Positions 8,266 through 16,840 of a stretch of 64,000 nt of DNA are shown here, piece after piece. Made by a program: the position numbers and the translations under genes. The DNA is from Gemmatirosa kalamazoonensis (GTDB taxonomy: Bacteria > Gemmatimonadota > Gemmatimonadetes > Gemmatimonadales > Gemmatimonadaceae). The notes below the pieces were generated by a model. That model saw only the letters and a program-made list of their open reading frames with translations, had not been told where the DNA came from and made no database searches. The stretch spans positions 3,394,220-3,458,219 of the forward strand of contig NZ_CP007128.1 in assembly GCF_000522985.1 (NCBI RefSeq). Reading direction: 5' to 3'. Positions within the stretch are counted from its first letter, which is position 1; every line of letters starts with the position of its first letter.

Positions 8266-10217
8266 CCTGGCACGTCGGCGTCGACGTCGGCGGGACGTTC
8301 ACCGACCTCGCCGCGCTCGACGCGGAGGGGCGCGTGACGACGGCGAAGGTCCTCTCCGATCCCGCAGACCAGAGCAACGGCGTGCTCGCCTCGCTGGACG
8401 CGTTCGGTGCATCCGGCGAGTCGGTCGCGCGCGTGGTGCACGGCACGACCGTGGTGACGAACCTCCTGCTCGAGCGCACCGGCGCGCGCGTGGCACTCTG
8501 CGCGACCGAAGGACACACCGACGTGCTCCGGCTGCGCCGTCAGGCGCGGGCGCGGCTCTACGATCTCACGGCGCATCATCCGCCACCGCTCGTGCCGGTG
8601 GAGCGCACGGTGGCGGTGCCGGAGCGCATCGAGCCGCACGGCATCGTGCGCGCGCTCACGCCGGAGGCCGCGGCGGAGGTGGCCGACGCGGTCGCGGCGC
8701 TCGCGCCGGAGGCGGTGGCGGTGTCGCTGCTGCACGCGTACCGCGACGAGGGGCACGAACGGCTGTTAGGCGCGGCGCTGGCCCGCCGGCTTCCCGGGGT
8801 GGACATTGTGCTGTCGTCGGACGTGCTGCCGGAGATCCGCGAGTACGAGCGGGCGGCGACGACGTCGGCCGAGGCGTACGCGCGCCCGCGCGTGGCGCGC
8901 TACCTCGCGCGGCTTTCGGCGCGGCTGGCGGAGCGCGGCGTTCCCGCGCCGATGGTGATGACGTCCAGCGGCGGGGTGCGCGAGGCGCGCGAGGCGGAGC
9001 GCGGCGCGGCATCGCTCGCGCTCTCGGGACCCGCGGGCGGCGTCGCCGGTGCGGCGGCCGTGCTGCGCGCGTTAGGCGCCGACCGCTACCCGCTCGCGCT
9101 CACGATCGACATCGGCGGCACGAGCGCGGACGTGGGACTGATCGTCGACGGCGAGCCGCTCGTGGAGGCGGGCGGCACGGTGGCGGGCGTGCCGATCGCG
9201 CTGCCGCGGGTGCTCGTGGAGACCGTGTCGGCCGGCGGCGGCAGCGTCGGGTGGGTGGACGACGCGGGCGCGCTGCGCGCGGGGCCGCGGAGCGCGGGCG
9301 CGGTGCCCGGACCCGCGGCCTTCGCGCGCGGCGGCACGGAAGCGACGATCACCGACGCACACCTCGCGCTCGGCCACATCGGGCGCGGGCAGTTCCAGGG
9401 CGGCGTCGCGATCGATCCCGATCTCGCGGTGCGGGCCGTCGCGTCGCTCGCCGAGCGGGTCGGGCTGGGCGGCGCGCGCGACGGCGTGGAGCGGGTGGCG
9501 CGTGCGCTGCTCGGCGCGGCGGACGCGGAGATGGCGCGCGCGCTGCGCCGCGTGAGCGTGGAGCGGGGGCTCGACCCCCGCGCGTGCGTGCTCGTCGCGT
9601 TCGGCGGCGGCGGCCCGCTGCACGCGTGCGCGCTGGCCGAACAGCTCGGCGTGCGCACCGTGCTCGTCCCGCCGCACGCGGGGGTGCTGAGCGCGGTGGG
9701 GCTCGCGCTCGCGCCGGCGCGCCGCGAGGCGATCGGCTCGGTGATGCGGCGCGCGTCCGAGCTCGCCGCGACGGACGTCGCCGCCCTCGTCGCGTCGTTA
9801 GGCAGCCGCGCCGGCGCCGCGGCGCGCGAGTCGCGCACATGGGTGCGGGCGCGCTACGCGGGGCAGGGGCACGAGCTGGAGGTGCCGCTCGTGGACGGCG
9901 ACGACGGCGCGGCGATCGCGCGTCGGTTCGCCGAGACGCATCGCGCGCGGATGGGGTTCACGCTCGCGCACGACGTGGAGCTGGTGAGCGCGCGGCACGC
10001 GGTCTCGGACCCGGGGCACGCGGTGCGGTTCGCGCGGCGCGAGCGGGCGGCGCCGGCGACGTTCGTGCAGGGCGCGATGGTCGACGACGGTGCGGCGCTC
10101 GACGCGACGGTGCACGGCGCGGCGACGGTGGCGCTGCCCGACGCGACGCTGCGCGTCGCCGACGGGTGGACGGCGCGCGCGCTGCCGACCGGCGGGTGGC
10201 TCGTGGAGGTCGCATGA
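8262..10217 (+). CDS. hyuA: Hydantoinase/5-oxoprolinase family protein, HyuA-type subunit
   Basis: 651 residues, typical for HyuA (about 650-700). ATP-binding acetate/sugar kinase/actin-like fold: GVDVGGTFTD at residues 5-14, HGTTVVTN, ALSGPAGGV and DIGGTSADVG, all diagnostic of the HyuA/acetone carboxylase beta/5-oxoprolinase group. With HyuB it forms an ATP-dependent amidohydrolase opening hydantoins or 5-oxoproline, or a carboxylase; the exact substrate cannot be read from sequence. It overlaps both neighbours by four bases (ATGA), so hyuA and hyuB are coupled, as expected for obligate partners. Four CGTTAGGC-type words lie inside the ORF, or just beside it, reading as Leu-Gly. Confidence 0.88.
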   Translation: MTWHVGVDVGGTFTDLAALDAEGRVTTAKVLSDPADQSNGVLASLDAFGASGESVARVVHGTTVVTNLLLERTGARVALCATEGHTDVLRLRRQARARLYDLTAHHPPPLVPVERTVAVPERIEPHGIVRALTPEAAAEVADAVAALAPEAVAVSLLHAYRDEGHERLLGAALARRLPGVDIVLSSDVLPEIREYERAATTSAEAYARPRVARYLARLSARLAERGVPAPMVMTSSGGVREAREAERGAASLALSGPAGGVAGAAAVLRALGADRYPLALTIDIGGTSADVGLIVDGEPLVEAGGTVAGVPIALPRVLVETVSAGGGSVGWVDDAGALRAGPRSAGAVPGPAAFARGGTEATITDAHLALGHIGRGQFQGGVAIDPDLAVRAVASLAERVGLGGARDGVERVARALLGAADAEMARALRRVSVERGLDPRACVLVAFGGGGPLHACALAEQLGVRTVLVPPHAGVLSAVGLALAPARREAIGSVMRRASELAATDVAALVASLGSRAGAAARESRTWVRARYAGQGHELEVPLVDGDDGAAIARRFAETHRARMGFTLAHDVELVSARHAVSDPGHAVRFARRERAAPATFVQGAMVDDGAALDATVHGAATVALPDATLRVADGWTARALPTGGWLVEVA

Positions 10218-11785
10218 GCGAGCAGCGCGCGACGTTCGATCCGCTGGAGCTCACGGTGTGGTCGAACGCGGTGGCGATGATCGCCGAGGAGATGGGCAGC
10301 GTGCTCGTGCGCGCGTCGCTGTCGCCGAACATCCGCGAGCGCCGCGACGCATCGGCGGCGCTGTTCGACGGCGACGGCCGCATGGTGGCGCAGGCCGCGC
10401 ACATCCCCGTGCACCTCGGCGCGATGCCGGACTCGGTGGCCGCGGTGCGCGCACGTCGACCGGAGCCGGGCGACGTGTTCCTGCTGAACGATCCGTTCCG
10501 CGGCGGCTCGCATCTCCCCGACCTCACGACGGTGGAGGCGATCGGCGACCCCGCGCGGCCTAACGATCGCACGCACGACGCCGTGATCGGCTACGCCGCC
10601 GTGCGCGCGCACCACGCGGACGTGGGCGGCATGAGCCCGGGAAGCATGCCGCAGGGGGCCACGGAGCTCGTGCAGGAAGGGCTGGTGGTGCCGCCGGTGC
10701 GGCTCGTGCGCGCGGGCGAGATCGTCGACGACGTGCTCGCGCTGCTGCTGGCGAACGTGCGCACGCCCGACGAGCGGCTCGGCGACGTGCGCGCGCAGCT
10801 CGCGGCGTGCGCGGCGGGGCGCGACGGGTGGCGCGCGCTGTGGGCGCGGTCGGGCGAGGCGCGCGTGCGTGCGGCGGTGGACGCGCTGCTCGCGTACACG
10901 ACGCGGCGCGCGTCGGCACGGCTCGCCGCGTTCGAGGGGGCCGAGGGGTCCGCCGTCGACGCGCTGGAGGGGGACGGCGTGACGGAGGACGACGTGCCGG
11001 TGCGCGCGTCGGTGCGCATCGTCGGCGGCCGGCTGCACGTCGACCTCGCGGGCACGTCGCCGCAGGTGCGCGGCAACGTGAACTGCCCGCGCAGCGTGGC
11101 GATGGCGGCGGCGGTGTTCGTGCTGCGCACGCTGCTCGACGACGACGTGCCGACGAACGACGGCGTGGCGCGGGCGATCTCGCTCGTGGTGCCGGAGGAC
11201 TGCGTGGCGAACGCGCGGTGGCCCGCCGCGGTGGCCGCCGGCAACGTCGAGATGTCGCAGCGCCTCACCGACACCCTGTTCGCCGCGCTCGCCGACGCCG
11301 GCGTGACCGTGCCCGCGCAGGGGCAGGGGACGATGAACAACGTCACGTTCGGCGGCGACGGCTGGACGTTCTACGAGACGTTAGGCGGCGGCCAGGGCGC
11401 GAGCGACGTCGGCGAGGGCCCGACCGGCGTGCACGTCGGGATGAGCAACACGCTCAACACGCCGGTGGAGTCGCTGGAGACGGCGTACCCGCTGCGCGTG
11501 GACCGATACGCGGTGCGCGCGGGGAGCGGCGGCGCCGGCGCGCACCGCGGGGGCGACGGCGTGGTGCGGAGCTACCGCGCGCTGGAGCCGTGCACCGTGA
11601 CGCTGCTCACCGAGCGCCGTCGTCGCGCGCCGCGCGGCGCGGCGGGTGGGGATGACGGCACGCCCGGGCGGAACCTGCTGAACGGCGAGCCGCTTCCCGC
11701 GAAGTGCCGCGTGCGGCTCCGTGCCGGCGACGTGGTGACGATCGAGACGCCCGGCGGTGGAGGATACGGCGCGCGTCACGCGTGA
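10214..11785 (+). CDS. hyuB: Hydantoinase B/5-oxoprolinase family protein, HyuB-type subunit
   Basis: 523 residues, usual HyuB length. Visible family features: ELTVWSNAVAMIAEEMG near the start, SPNIRERRDASAALFD, AAHIPVHLGAMP, DVFLLNDPFRGGSHLPD and, near the C-terminus, SNTLNTPVESLE and a glycine-rich GGAGAHRGGDG. It is the partner of HyuA upstream (start overlaps the HyuA stop at 10214-10217). The two-subunit enzyme is cytosolic. The stop codon TGA sits inside an 18-bp palindrome that begins the TGACGCG repeat tract. Substrate (hydantoin, 5-oxoproline or N-methylhydantoin) is undetermined. Confidence 0.88.
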   Translation: MSEQRATFDPLELTVWSNAVAMIAEEMGSVLVRASLSPNIRERRDASAALFDGDGRMVAQAAHIPVHLGAMPDSVAAVRARRPEPGDVFLLNDPFRGGSHLPDLTTVEAIGDPARPNDRTHDAVIGYAAVRAHHADVGGMSPGSMPQGATELVQEGLVVPPVRLVRAGEIVDDVLALLLANVRTPDERLGDVRAQLAACAAGRDGWRALWARSGEARVRAAVDALLAYTTRRASARLAAFEGAEGSAVDALEGDGVTEDDVPVRASVRIVGGRLHVDLAGTSPQVRGNVNCPRSVAMAAAVFVLRTLLDDDVPTNDGVARAISLVVPEDCVANARWPAAVAAGNVEMSQRLTDTLFAALADAGVTVPAQGQGTMNNVTFGGDGWTFYETLGGGQGASDVGEGPTGVHVGMSNTLNTPVESLETAYPLRVDRYAVRAGSGGAGAHRGGDGVVRSYRALEPCTVTLLTERRRRAPRGAAGGDDGTPGRNLLNGEPLPAKCRVRLRAGDVVTIETPGGGGYGARHA

Positions 11786-11816
11786 CGCGTCTCGCGTGAC
11801 GCGTGACGCGTGACGC
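11772..11816. repeat. TGACGCG heptamer repeat tract with palindrome between convergent genes
   Basis: Bases 11772-11789 form a perfect 18-bp palindrome (CGCGTCACG/CGTGACGCG) covering the hyuB stop codon. It is followed by further TGACGCG units in seven-base register with one divergent unit (TCTCGCG). The tract fills the 35-bp gap between hyuB (+) and the MBL gene (-) and could act as a bidirectional terminator. Confidence 0.6.
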
Positions 11817-11820
11817 GGCG

Positions 11821-12696
11821 CTAGACGTGCAGGACGAGTCCCTCGGCGGCGGCGAGGATCCGGAGCGGGCTGCCTAACGACGCCGCGAGCGCGCGCGCCT
11901 CGTCCACGATGCGGTCGACCGCCGCGTCGGAGCGGTCGGGGTGGTGGTGGAACAGCACCAGCCGCTCGACGCGCGCCTCGACGGCGAGCCGCACGGCCTC
12001 GTCCCACGCGGAATGGCCCCAGCCGCGATGGCGCGGCGCGTCCGCGGGCAGGTAGGTGGCGTCGTGCAGCAGCAGGCGGACGCCGCGCAGCATCTCCACC
12101 CAGCGTGTGCGGAGCCCGTGTCGCCCGTGCGCCTCGTCGATCTCGTTGTCCGGGAGGAACGCCAGCAGGCGTGTACCGTCCACGTCGTCGAGGCGCCAGC
12201 CGACCGCGCCGTCGGGGTGATGCGCCTCGATCGGCCGGACCGTCGCGTCGTGCACGCGCGTGCCCGCGTCGGCCACGGGGAGAAACGCGATCGTCGAGCG
12301 GAGCGCGTCGAGGCGGACGGGGAACGACGGAGGGCACATCTGCCGCTGCAGGCTCGCGCGCACCGTCGGCTCGACGGCCGCCGCGACGCCGAACGTGAGG
12401 CGCAGCCGCGGGTCGTAGAGCGGCGCGAAGAACGGCAGCCCCTGCACGTGGTCCCAGTGCACGTGCGTGAGCAGCAGCGTCAGCTCGAGCGGCGTCCGGC
12501 CGTCGTTAGGCGGCGTCGTCGCGAGCAGCTCCTCGCCGAACGCGCGGATGCCGGTGCCCGCGTCGAGCACGAGCCAGTGGCCCTCGGCGGTCCGCACGGT
12601 CACGCACGACGTGTTGCCGCCGTGTCGACGAGTCGCGGACCCCGGGGCGGGCACCGAGCCGCGCACGCCCCACAGCCGCACGTTCCACCCGCCCAT
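11821..12696 (-). CDS. MBL-fold metallo-hydrolase
   Basis: 291 residues. Metallo-beta-lactamase fold: THVHWDH (the HxHxDH zinc motif), LVLDAGTGIR before it, LLHDATYLP further on and a late H (FHHHPDRSD). The first strand 'LWGVRGSVPAPG' and the NTSCV segment are typical of the subgroup often labelled cyclic-phosphodiesterase or RNase Z-like hydrolases. Substrate unknown. It shares direction with the Crp gene upstream, from which it is separated by only six bases, so the two probably form an operon. Confidence 0.85.
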   Translation of the reverse strand: MGGWNVRLWGVRGSVPAPGSATRRHGGNTSCVTVRTAEGHWLVLDAGTGIRAFGEELLATTPPNDGRTPLELTLLLTHVHWDHVQGLPFFAPLYDPRLRLTFGVAAAVEPTVRASLQRQMCPPSFPVRLDALRSTIAFLPVADAGTRVHDATVRPIEAHHPDGAVGWRLDDVDGTRLLAFLPDNEIDEAHGRHGLRTRWVEMLRGVRLLLHDATYLPADAPRHRGWGHSAWDEAVRLAVEARVERLVLFHHHPDRSDAAVDRIVDEARALAASLGSPLRILAAAEGLVLHV

Positions 12697-12702
12697 GCGA
12701 CG

Positions 12703-13515
12703 CTACTCGTCGCCCGCGCCGGCGTCGCTCGATCCGGTGGCGTCGCCGTCGTCGACGTCGCTGTCGGCGACGTCGCTGTCCACGTCCTCCGGCGCCTCCG
12801 CCGGGCGCGCCGCGCCGCGCGCCGCGCGCGACGGCGTCGCGCCCGGGCGGCCGCGGCGCGCGAGCCCTTCCTGATCGAGCACGCGGACCATGCGCCGCTC
12901 GACCTCGATGAGCCCCGCGTCCTGCAGCTCGCGCATCGCGCGCGACACGGTCTCGCGGCTCGCGCCGATCATCTGCGCCATGGTCTCGTGCGTCGGCGCG
13001 CGCTCGATCGTCGGCGGCGTGCCGGTCGCGCGATCGAGCAGCAGCCGCGCGACGCGCCCCGGGACGTCGAGCAGCACGAGCGCGGTGATCTTCTCGTCCG
13101 CGTCGCGCAGCCGCCGCGACAGCTCCTCGAGCAGCGCCCACGCGACGCGCGTCTGCCGCTCGACCTCGCGCCGGAAGTCCTCGCGTCGCAGCACGAGCAG
13201 CACCGCGGGATCGACGGCAACGACGTGCGCGGAGCGCGGCCGGCCGTCGATGAGCGCGAGCTCACCGAAGTGCGCGCCCTGGCCGAGCGTGTCGAGGATC
13301 ACCTCGCGTCCGTCGTCGCCAACGATGGCGACCTTCACGGAGCCAGAGCGGAGGACGTAGAGCGCGTCGCCCGGGTCGCCTTGCCGGACGATGAGCGCAC
13401 CGCGCGGATAGCGCTGCTCGCGCGCGAGGGCGGCGAAGCCGCGACGCTCGTCGGTCGACAAGCGACTGAAGAGCGGAACGGACGCGAGGAAGTCGGCGAG
13501 TCGATGGACGAGCAT
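12703..13515 (-). CDS. Crp/Fnr family transcriptional regulator with acidic tail
   Basis: 270 residues. Cyclic-nucleotide-binding domain at about 10-130 (FSRLSTDERRGFAAL, YPRGALIVRQGDPGDALYVL, HFGELALIDGRPRSA) and a Crp-type winged helix at about 165-215 (THETMAQMIGASRETVSR AMREL). The ligand motif FGELAL...RSA is cAMP-like, though it does not prove cAMP. No cysteine cluster of Fnr is seen. Residues about 225-270 form an unusual acidic, repetitive Asp/Ser/Ala tail not part of the family. A TTGACA box and an inverted repeat GCGCGC-TGT-GCGCGC (13526-13540) lie just upstream and could be an autoregulatory site, but their spacing is not standard. Confidence 0.87.
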   Translation of the reverse strand: MLVHRLADFLASVPLFSRLSTDERRGFAALAREQRYPRGALIVRQGDPGDALYVLRSGSVKVAIVGDDGREVILDTLGQGAHFGELALIDGRPRSAHVVAVDPAVLLVLRREDFRREVERQTRVAWALLEELSRRLRDADEKITALVLLDVPGRVARLLLDRATGTPPTIERAPTHETMAQMIGASRETVSRAMRELQDAGLIEVERRMVRVLDQEGLARRGRPGATPSRAARGAARPAEAPEDVDSDVADSDVDDGDATGSSDAGAGDE

Positions 13516-13591
13516 GCCATACGCTGCGCGCTGTGCGCGCCGATGTCAACGCCACGCGCGTGATCTTCCTGTGACGCAAGCCCTTGTCAGC

Positions 13592-13621
13592 TTGTTCCTT
13601 AGCCTCGGCTCGGCGTATATT
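13592..13621 (+). promoter_or_regulatory. Candidate sigma-70-type promoter for the prfA-prmC operon
   Basis: TTGTTC (13592-13597) and TATATT (13616-13621) are spaced by 18 bases in the AT-richest part of the 200-bp gap between the divergent crp-like gene and prfA. A leader of about 90 bases would follow to the GTG start. The gap holds no other recognisable element. Confidence 0.55.
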
Positions 13622-13716
13622 GCGCGGCCCGCCACCCATCGCCCCCTGTCCGTCGTGCCTCCTCGTCGTCCGATCGTGTCCGCTCGACCCGCGCCGCACC
13701 CCGGAGAGGCGCCGCA

Positions 13717-14796
13717 GTGAGCGTCGCCGACGCGCTGCGCGAGCGGCTCAGCGAGGCCGTGGCGCGCGCCGCCGACGTGGAGCGGGAGCTCGCCGACAGC
13801 GACACCGCGCGCGATGCGAAGCGGCTGGCCGAGCTGGCGCGCGAGCACCATCGCCTCGCCGCGGTCGTGGAGACGAACCGGCGGATGGAGCGCGCCGAGC
13901 GTGAGCTGGTCGACGCGCGCGACCTCGCGACGACCGACGACGCGGAGCTGGCCGCCGAGGCGCGCGCCGAGGTGGAGCGGCTGGAGGCGGAGGTCGCGGA
14001 GCTCGAGCGCGCGCTGCGTCCGCTGCTCATCCCGCGGGACCCGCTCGACGATCGCCCGTGCATCGTCGAGATCCGCGCCGGAACCGGGGGCGACGAGGCC
14101 GCGCTGTTCGCCGCGGACCTGTTCCGCATGTACACGCGCTACGTCGAGCGGCGCGGCTGGCGCGTGGAGCCGATCTCGATCAGCGAGGGAACGTTAGGCG
14201 GCATCAAGGAGGCGGTGTTCAAGGTCGACGGGACGGGCCCGTTCGGCGCGCTGCGCCACGAGAGCGGCGTGCACCGCGTGCAGCGCGTGCCCGCCACGGA
14301 GGCGCAGGGGCGCATCCACACGTCGGCGGCGACGGTCGCCGTGCTGCCGGAGGCGGAGGAGATCGACCTCAAGATCGACGAGAAGGATCTCCGCATCGAC
14401 GTGTTCCGCTCGTCGGGTCCCGGTGGGCAGAGCGTGAACACGACGGACAGCGCGGTGCGCATCACGCACATCCCGACCGGCGTCGTCGTCAGCCAGCAGG
14501 ATCAGAAGTCGCAGCTCCAGAACAAGATCAAGGCGATGGAGATCCTGCGCGCGCGGCTGCTCGACCGCATGATCGCGGAGCGCGAGGCGGAGCGCGCGCG
14601 GCTGCGCCGCTCGCAGGTGAGCACCGGCGACCGGTCGGCGAAGATCCGCACCTACAACTTCCCGCAGAGCCGCGTGACCGACCATCGCATCGGCTTCACG
14701 TCGCACGACATCGACGCGGTGATGAACGGGGAGCTCGCGCCGCTCATCGAAGCGCTGCAGCTCGCCGACGTCGAGGAGCGGCTCGCCGATGACTGA
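13717..14796 (+). CDS. prfA: Peptide chain release factor 1
   Basis: 359 residues, GTG start after GGAGAGG. It recognises UAA/UAG and triggers peptide release. The codon-recognition tripeptide is P192-A193-T194 (the RF1 type, not SPF of RF2) and the catalytic GGQ is at 236-238 ([13 protein letters not shown]). Domain 1 is a long charged coiled coil with [14 protein letters not shown] at its end. It overlaps prmC, whose product methylates the GGQ glutamine, by eight bases, an order conserved in many bacteria. Confidence 0.97.
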   Translation: MSVADALRERLSEAVARAADVERELADSDTARDAKRLAELAREHHRLAAVVETNRRMERAERELVDARDLATTDDAELAAEARAEVERLEAEVAELERALRPLLIPRDPLDDRPCIVEIRAGTGGDEAALFAADLFRMYTRYVERRGWRVEPISISEGTLGGIKEAVFKVDGTGPFGALRHESGVHRVQRVPATEAQGRIHTSAATVAVLPEAEEIDLKIDEKDLRIDVFRSSGPGGQSVNTTDSAVRITHIPTGVVVSQQDQKSQLQNKIKAMEILRARLLDRMIAEREAERARLRRSQVSTGDRSAKIRTYNFPQSRVTDHRIGFTSHDIDAVMNGELAPLIEALQLADVEERLADD

Positions 14797-15676
14797 CGAG
14801 CGCACCGTCGCCGGTGCCGCGCTCACCGTCGAGGCGGTGGTGAGCGAGATCGCCGCCACGCTCGCCGCGGCGGGGCTCGCGCAGGCGCGCGAGGAGGCGC
14901 GCGACCTCGTCGCCGCGCTGCTCGACGTGCCGCGCTTCTGGCCGACGCTGCACCGCGGGGCCACGGTGGACGAGGACGTGCGCGACGCCGCGCGCCGCGC
15001 CGCGGCCCGCCGGGCGTCGGGGGCGCCGTTCGCGTACGCGGCGCGGCGCGCGGCGTTCCGCCACCTCACGCTCGACGTCGACGAGCGCGTGCTGATCCCA
15101 CGCCAGGAGACCGAGATGCTGGTCGACGAGGTGCTCGCGGCGTTAGGCACCCGGCACGCCGGCATCGCGGTGGACGTCGGCACCGGCTCGGGTGCGATCG
15201 CGCTCGCGCTCGCGAGCGAGGGGCCGCTCGAGCGCGTGATCGCGACCGACGTGTCGCTCGACGCGCTCGACGTCGCGCGCCGCAACGCGGATCTGTGCGC
15301 CCGCGCGCTGCGCTGCCCGGTGGAGTTCCGCGCCGGGTCGCTGCTCGCGCCGGTGCGCGGCGTGCGCGCGCGCTGCGTCGTGTCGAACCCGCCGTACATC
15401 GCGTTCGAGGAAGCGGCCGCCCTGCCGGCGGGGGTGCGCGACTGGGAGCCCGCGCTCGCGCTGTTCAGCGGCGCCGACGGCATGGCGGCCACCGCCGCGA
15501 TCGTGCGGCAGGCGGCCGACGTGCTGGAGCCTGGCGGGCTGCTCGCGCTCGAGGTCGACGCGCGCCGCGCGTCGCTCGCCGCGGAGCTCGCGGCCACCGA
15601 CGGCCGGTATCGCGGCGTGCGTGTTCGACTCGACCTCGCGGGGCGGGAGCGGTTCGTGCTCGCGATCAAAACCTGA
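14789..15676 (+). CDS. prmC: Release factor glutamine N5-methyltransferase
   Basis: 295 residues. SAM-dependent methyltransferase that modifies the glutamine of the GGQ motif in release factors. An N-terminal helical RF-binding domain is followed by [15 protein letters not shown], the SAM-binding [15 protein letters not shown] and the catalytic NPPY at 200-203. The start ATG lies within the end of prfA, in keeping with coupled expression of enzyme and substrate. '[14 protein letters not shown]' near residue 220 is also typical of the family. A long hairpin repeat begins nine bases after the stop. Confidence 0.96.
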   Translation: MTDERTVAGAALTVEAVVSEIAATLAAAGLAQAREEARDLVAALLDVPRFWPTLHRGATVDEDVRDAARRAAARRASGAPFAYAARRAAFRHLTLDVDERVLIPRQETEMLVDEVLAALGTRHAGIAVDVGTGSGAIALALASEGPLERVIATDVSLDALDVARRNADLCARALRCPVEFRAGSLLAPVRGVRARCVVSNPPYIAFEEAAALPAGVRDWEPALALFSGADGMAATAAIVRQAADVLEPGGLLALEVDARRASLAAELAATDGRYRGVRVRLDLAGRERFVLAIKT

Positions 15677-15684
15677 GGCTCTCT

Positions 15685-15759
15685 ACGCTCCCCGCTCCAC
15701 GCTCCACGCTCGGCCCGTTCGCGGCGCGTGGCGAGCGTGGAGCGTGGAGCGGGGAGCGT
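15685..15759. repeat. Long hairpin of GAGCGTG-type heptamers (locus 1)
   Basis: Left arm 15685-15711 and right arm 15733-15759 are perfect reverse complements over 27 bp, with a 21-base loop. Both arms are built from near-tandem 7-bp words (CTCCACG / GAGCGTG) with one variant unit (CCCCG/CGGGG) that is mirrored in both arms. It lies between prmC and the ylbF-like gene, whose ATG is 15 bases past the hairpin. It can act as a terminator or mRNA-end structure. The same word family forms a second hairpin at 55136-55211. Confidence 0.8.
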
Positions 15760-15773
15760 GGAGAAACCCGGAT

Positions 15774-16127
15774 ATGCTGCAGGACAAAGCGACCGAGCTC
15801 GGACGGCTCATCGGACAGAGCGACGAGTACCGCGCCGTGAAGCGCACGAGCGACGCGCTCGGCGAGGACCGCGAGGCGGTCACGCTCATCCGCGAGATGG
15901 AGCGGCTCCGCTCCGAGGCGCAGGCGATGATCGAGCGCGGCCAGAACCCGACGCCCGAGATGGAGCAGCAGCTCGACGACCTGCTGTCGAAGGTGCAGGT
16001 GAACGCGACCTACCAGCGCGCGATCGCGGCCCAGGACAACTTCGACAAGCTCATGCTGCGCGTGAACGAGTGGATCAGCGAGGGGATCCGCAAGGGCGCC
16101 GCGAGCTCCATCATCACGCTCGGGTGA
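15774..16127 (+). CDS. YlbF/YmcA family protein
   Basis: 117 residues, all-helical and highly charged, matching the short YlbF/YheA (Com_YlbF) group: 'LGRLIGQSDEYRAVKRT' then 'EREM..L..EAQ' and 'NATYQRAIAAQDNFDKLML'. In Bacillus, YlbF and YmcA with YaaT influence RNase Y processing, competence and biofilm; a role here is not shown. ATG 15774 is preceded by GGAG at 15760. Its TGA overlaps the GTG of tmk (16124), so both are co-translated. Confidence 0.78.
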   Translation: MLQDKATELGRLIGQSDEYRAVKRTSDALGEDREAVTLIREMERLRSEAQAMIERGQNPTPEMEQQLDDLLSKVQVNATYQRAIAAQDNFDKLMLRVNEWISEGIRKGAASSIITLG

Positions 16128-16795
16128 GTCGAGGGCTGCTCCTCGTCGTCGAAGGCGCGGAGGGCGTCGGCAAGACGACGCAGGTGGCACGGCTCGCCGA
16201 CCGCCTCGTCGCGTTAGGCATCCGCGCCGAGCGCTACCGCGAGCCCGGGGGCACGCCGCTCGGCGACGAGATACGACGGCTGCTGCTCGAGCCGGCCGCG
16301 CACGGCGTCTCGCCGCGCGCGGAGGCGCTACTGTTCATGGCGGCCCGCGCGCAGCTCGTGGCGCAGCTGGAGGCGCGGCTTCGCGAGGGAACGATCGTGC
16401 TGCTCGACCGCTTCTTCCTGTCGACGTACGCCTATCAGATCGCCGGGCGCGGCCTCGACGAGATGCTGGTGCGCGACGCGAACCAGCTCGCCGTTGGAGG
16501 GCTGACGCCCGACCTGACGCTGCTGCTGACGGTCGACCCCGGCGTCGCGCAGGCCCGCATGCACGCTCGGGGCGGTCTCGACCGGATGGAGCGCGAGGAC
16601 GCGGCGTTCCACGCCCGGGTGAGCGCCGCATTCCTCGCCGCAGCCGACGGGTCCTGGCAGGCCGCGCACCCGGAGGCAGGGCCGGTGCAGCAGATCGACG
16701 CCGGCGGCTCCGTCGACGAGGTCGCAGCACGAATCGACGCCGCACTGAAGTCGCGCTGGCCCGAAACATTCTCGGGTCTAGGCGAGTCTCTATAG
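16124..16795 (+). CDS. tmk: Thymidylate kinase
   Basis: 223 residues from GTG 16124, which overlaps the preceding stop. Phosphorylates dTMP to dTDP with ATP. P-loop EGAEGVGKTT at residues 10-19, the dTMP-binding REPGGTPLGDEIR, the DRFFLSTYAYQ segment (DRY/DRF motif) and 'LLLTVDPGVAQARMHAR' with a lid near GLDRMERED are all present. The LID arrangement looks like the class with arginines in the lid. The end of the gene contains the 14-bp palindrome GTCTCTATAGAGAC (16786-16799), which is partly outside the coding region. Confidence 0.95.
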   Translation: MSRGLLLVVEGAEGVGKTTQVARLADRLVALGIRAERYREPGGTPLGDEIRRLLLEPAAHGVSPRAEALLFMAARAQLVAQLEARLREGTIVLLDRFFLSTYAYQIAGRGLDEMLVRDANQLAVGGLTPDLTLLLTVDPGVAQARMHARGGLDRMEREDAAFHARVSAAFLAAADGSWQAAHPEAGPVQQIDAGGSVDEVAARIDAALKSRWPETFSGLGESL

Positions 16796-16840
16796 AGACC
16801 GGATCCGGCCGGGCTCCGGCGGACACAGCTCGAGGAATCG

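Noticed and set aside
13526-13550. TTGACA with GCGCGC-TGT-GCGCGC as a defined promoter/operator of the crp-like gene
   Set aside because: No -10 at proper spacing; GC-rich inverted repeats are common by chance here.
16786-16799. GTCTCTATAGAGAC palindrome as an operator for the S41 protease gene
   Set aside because: Mostly inside the tmk stop region, only one copy seen and no promoter match around it; could be chance.
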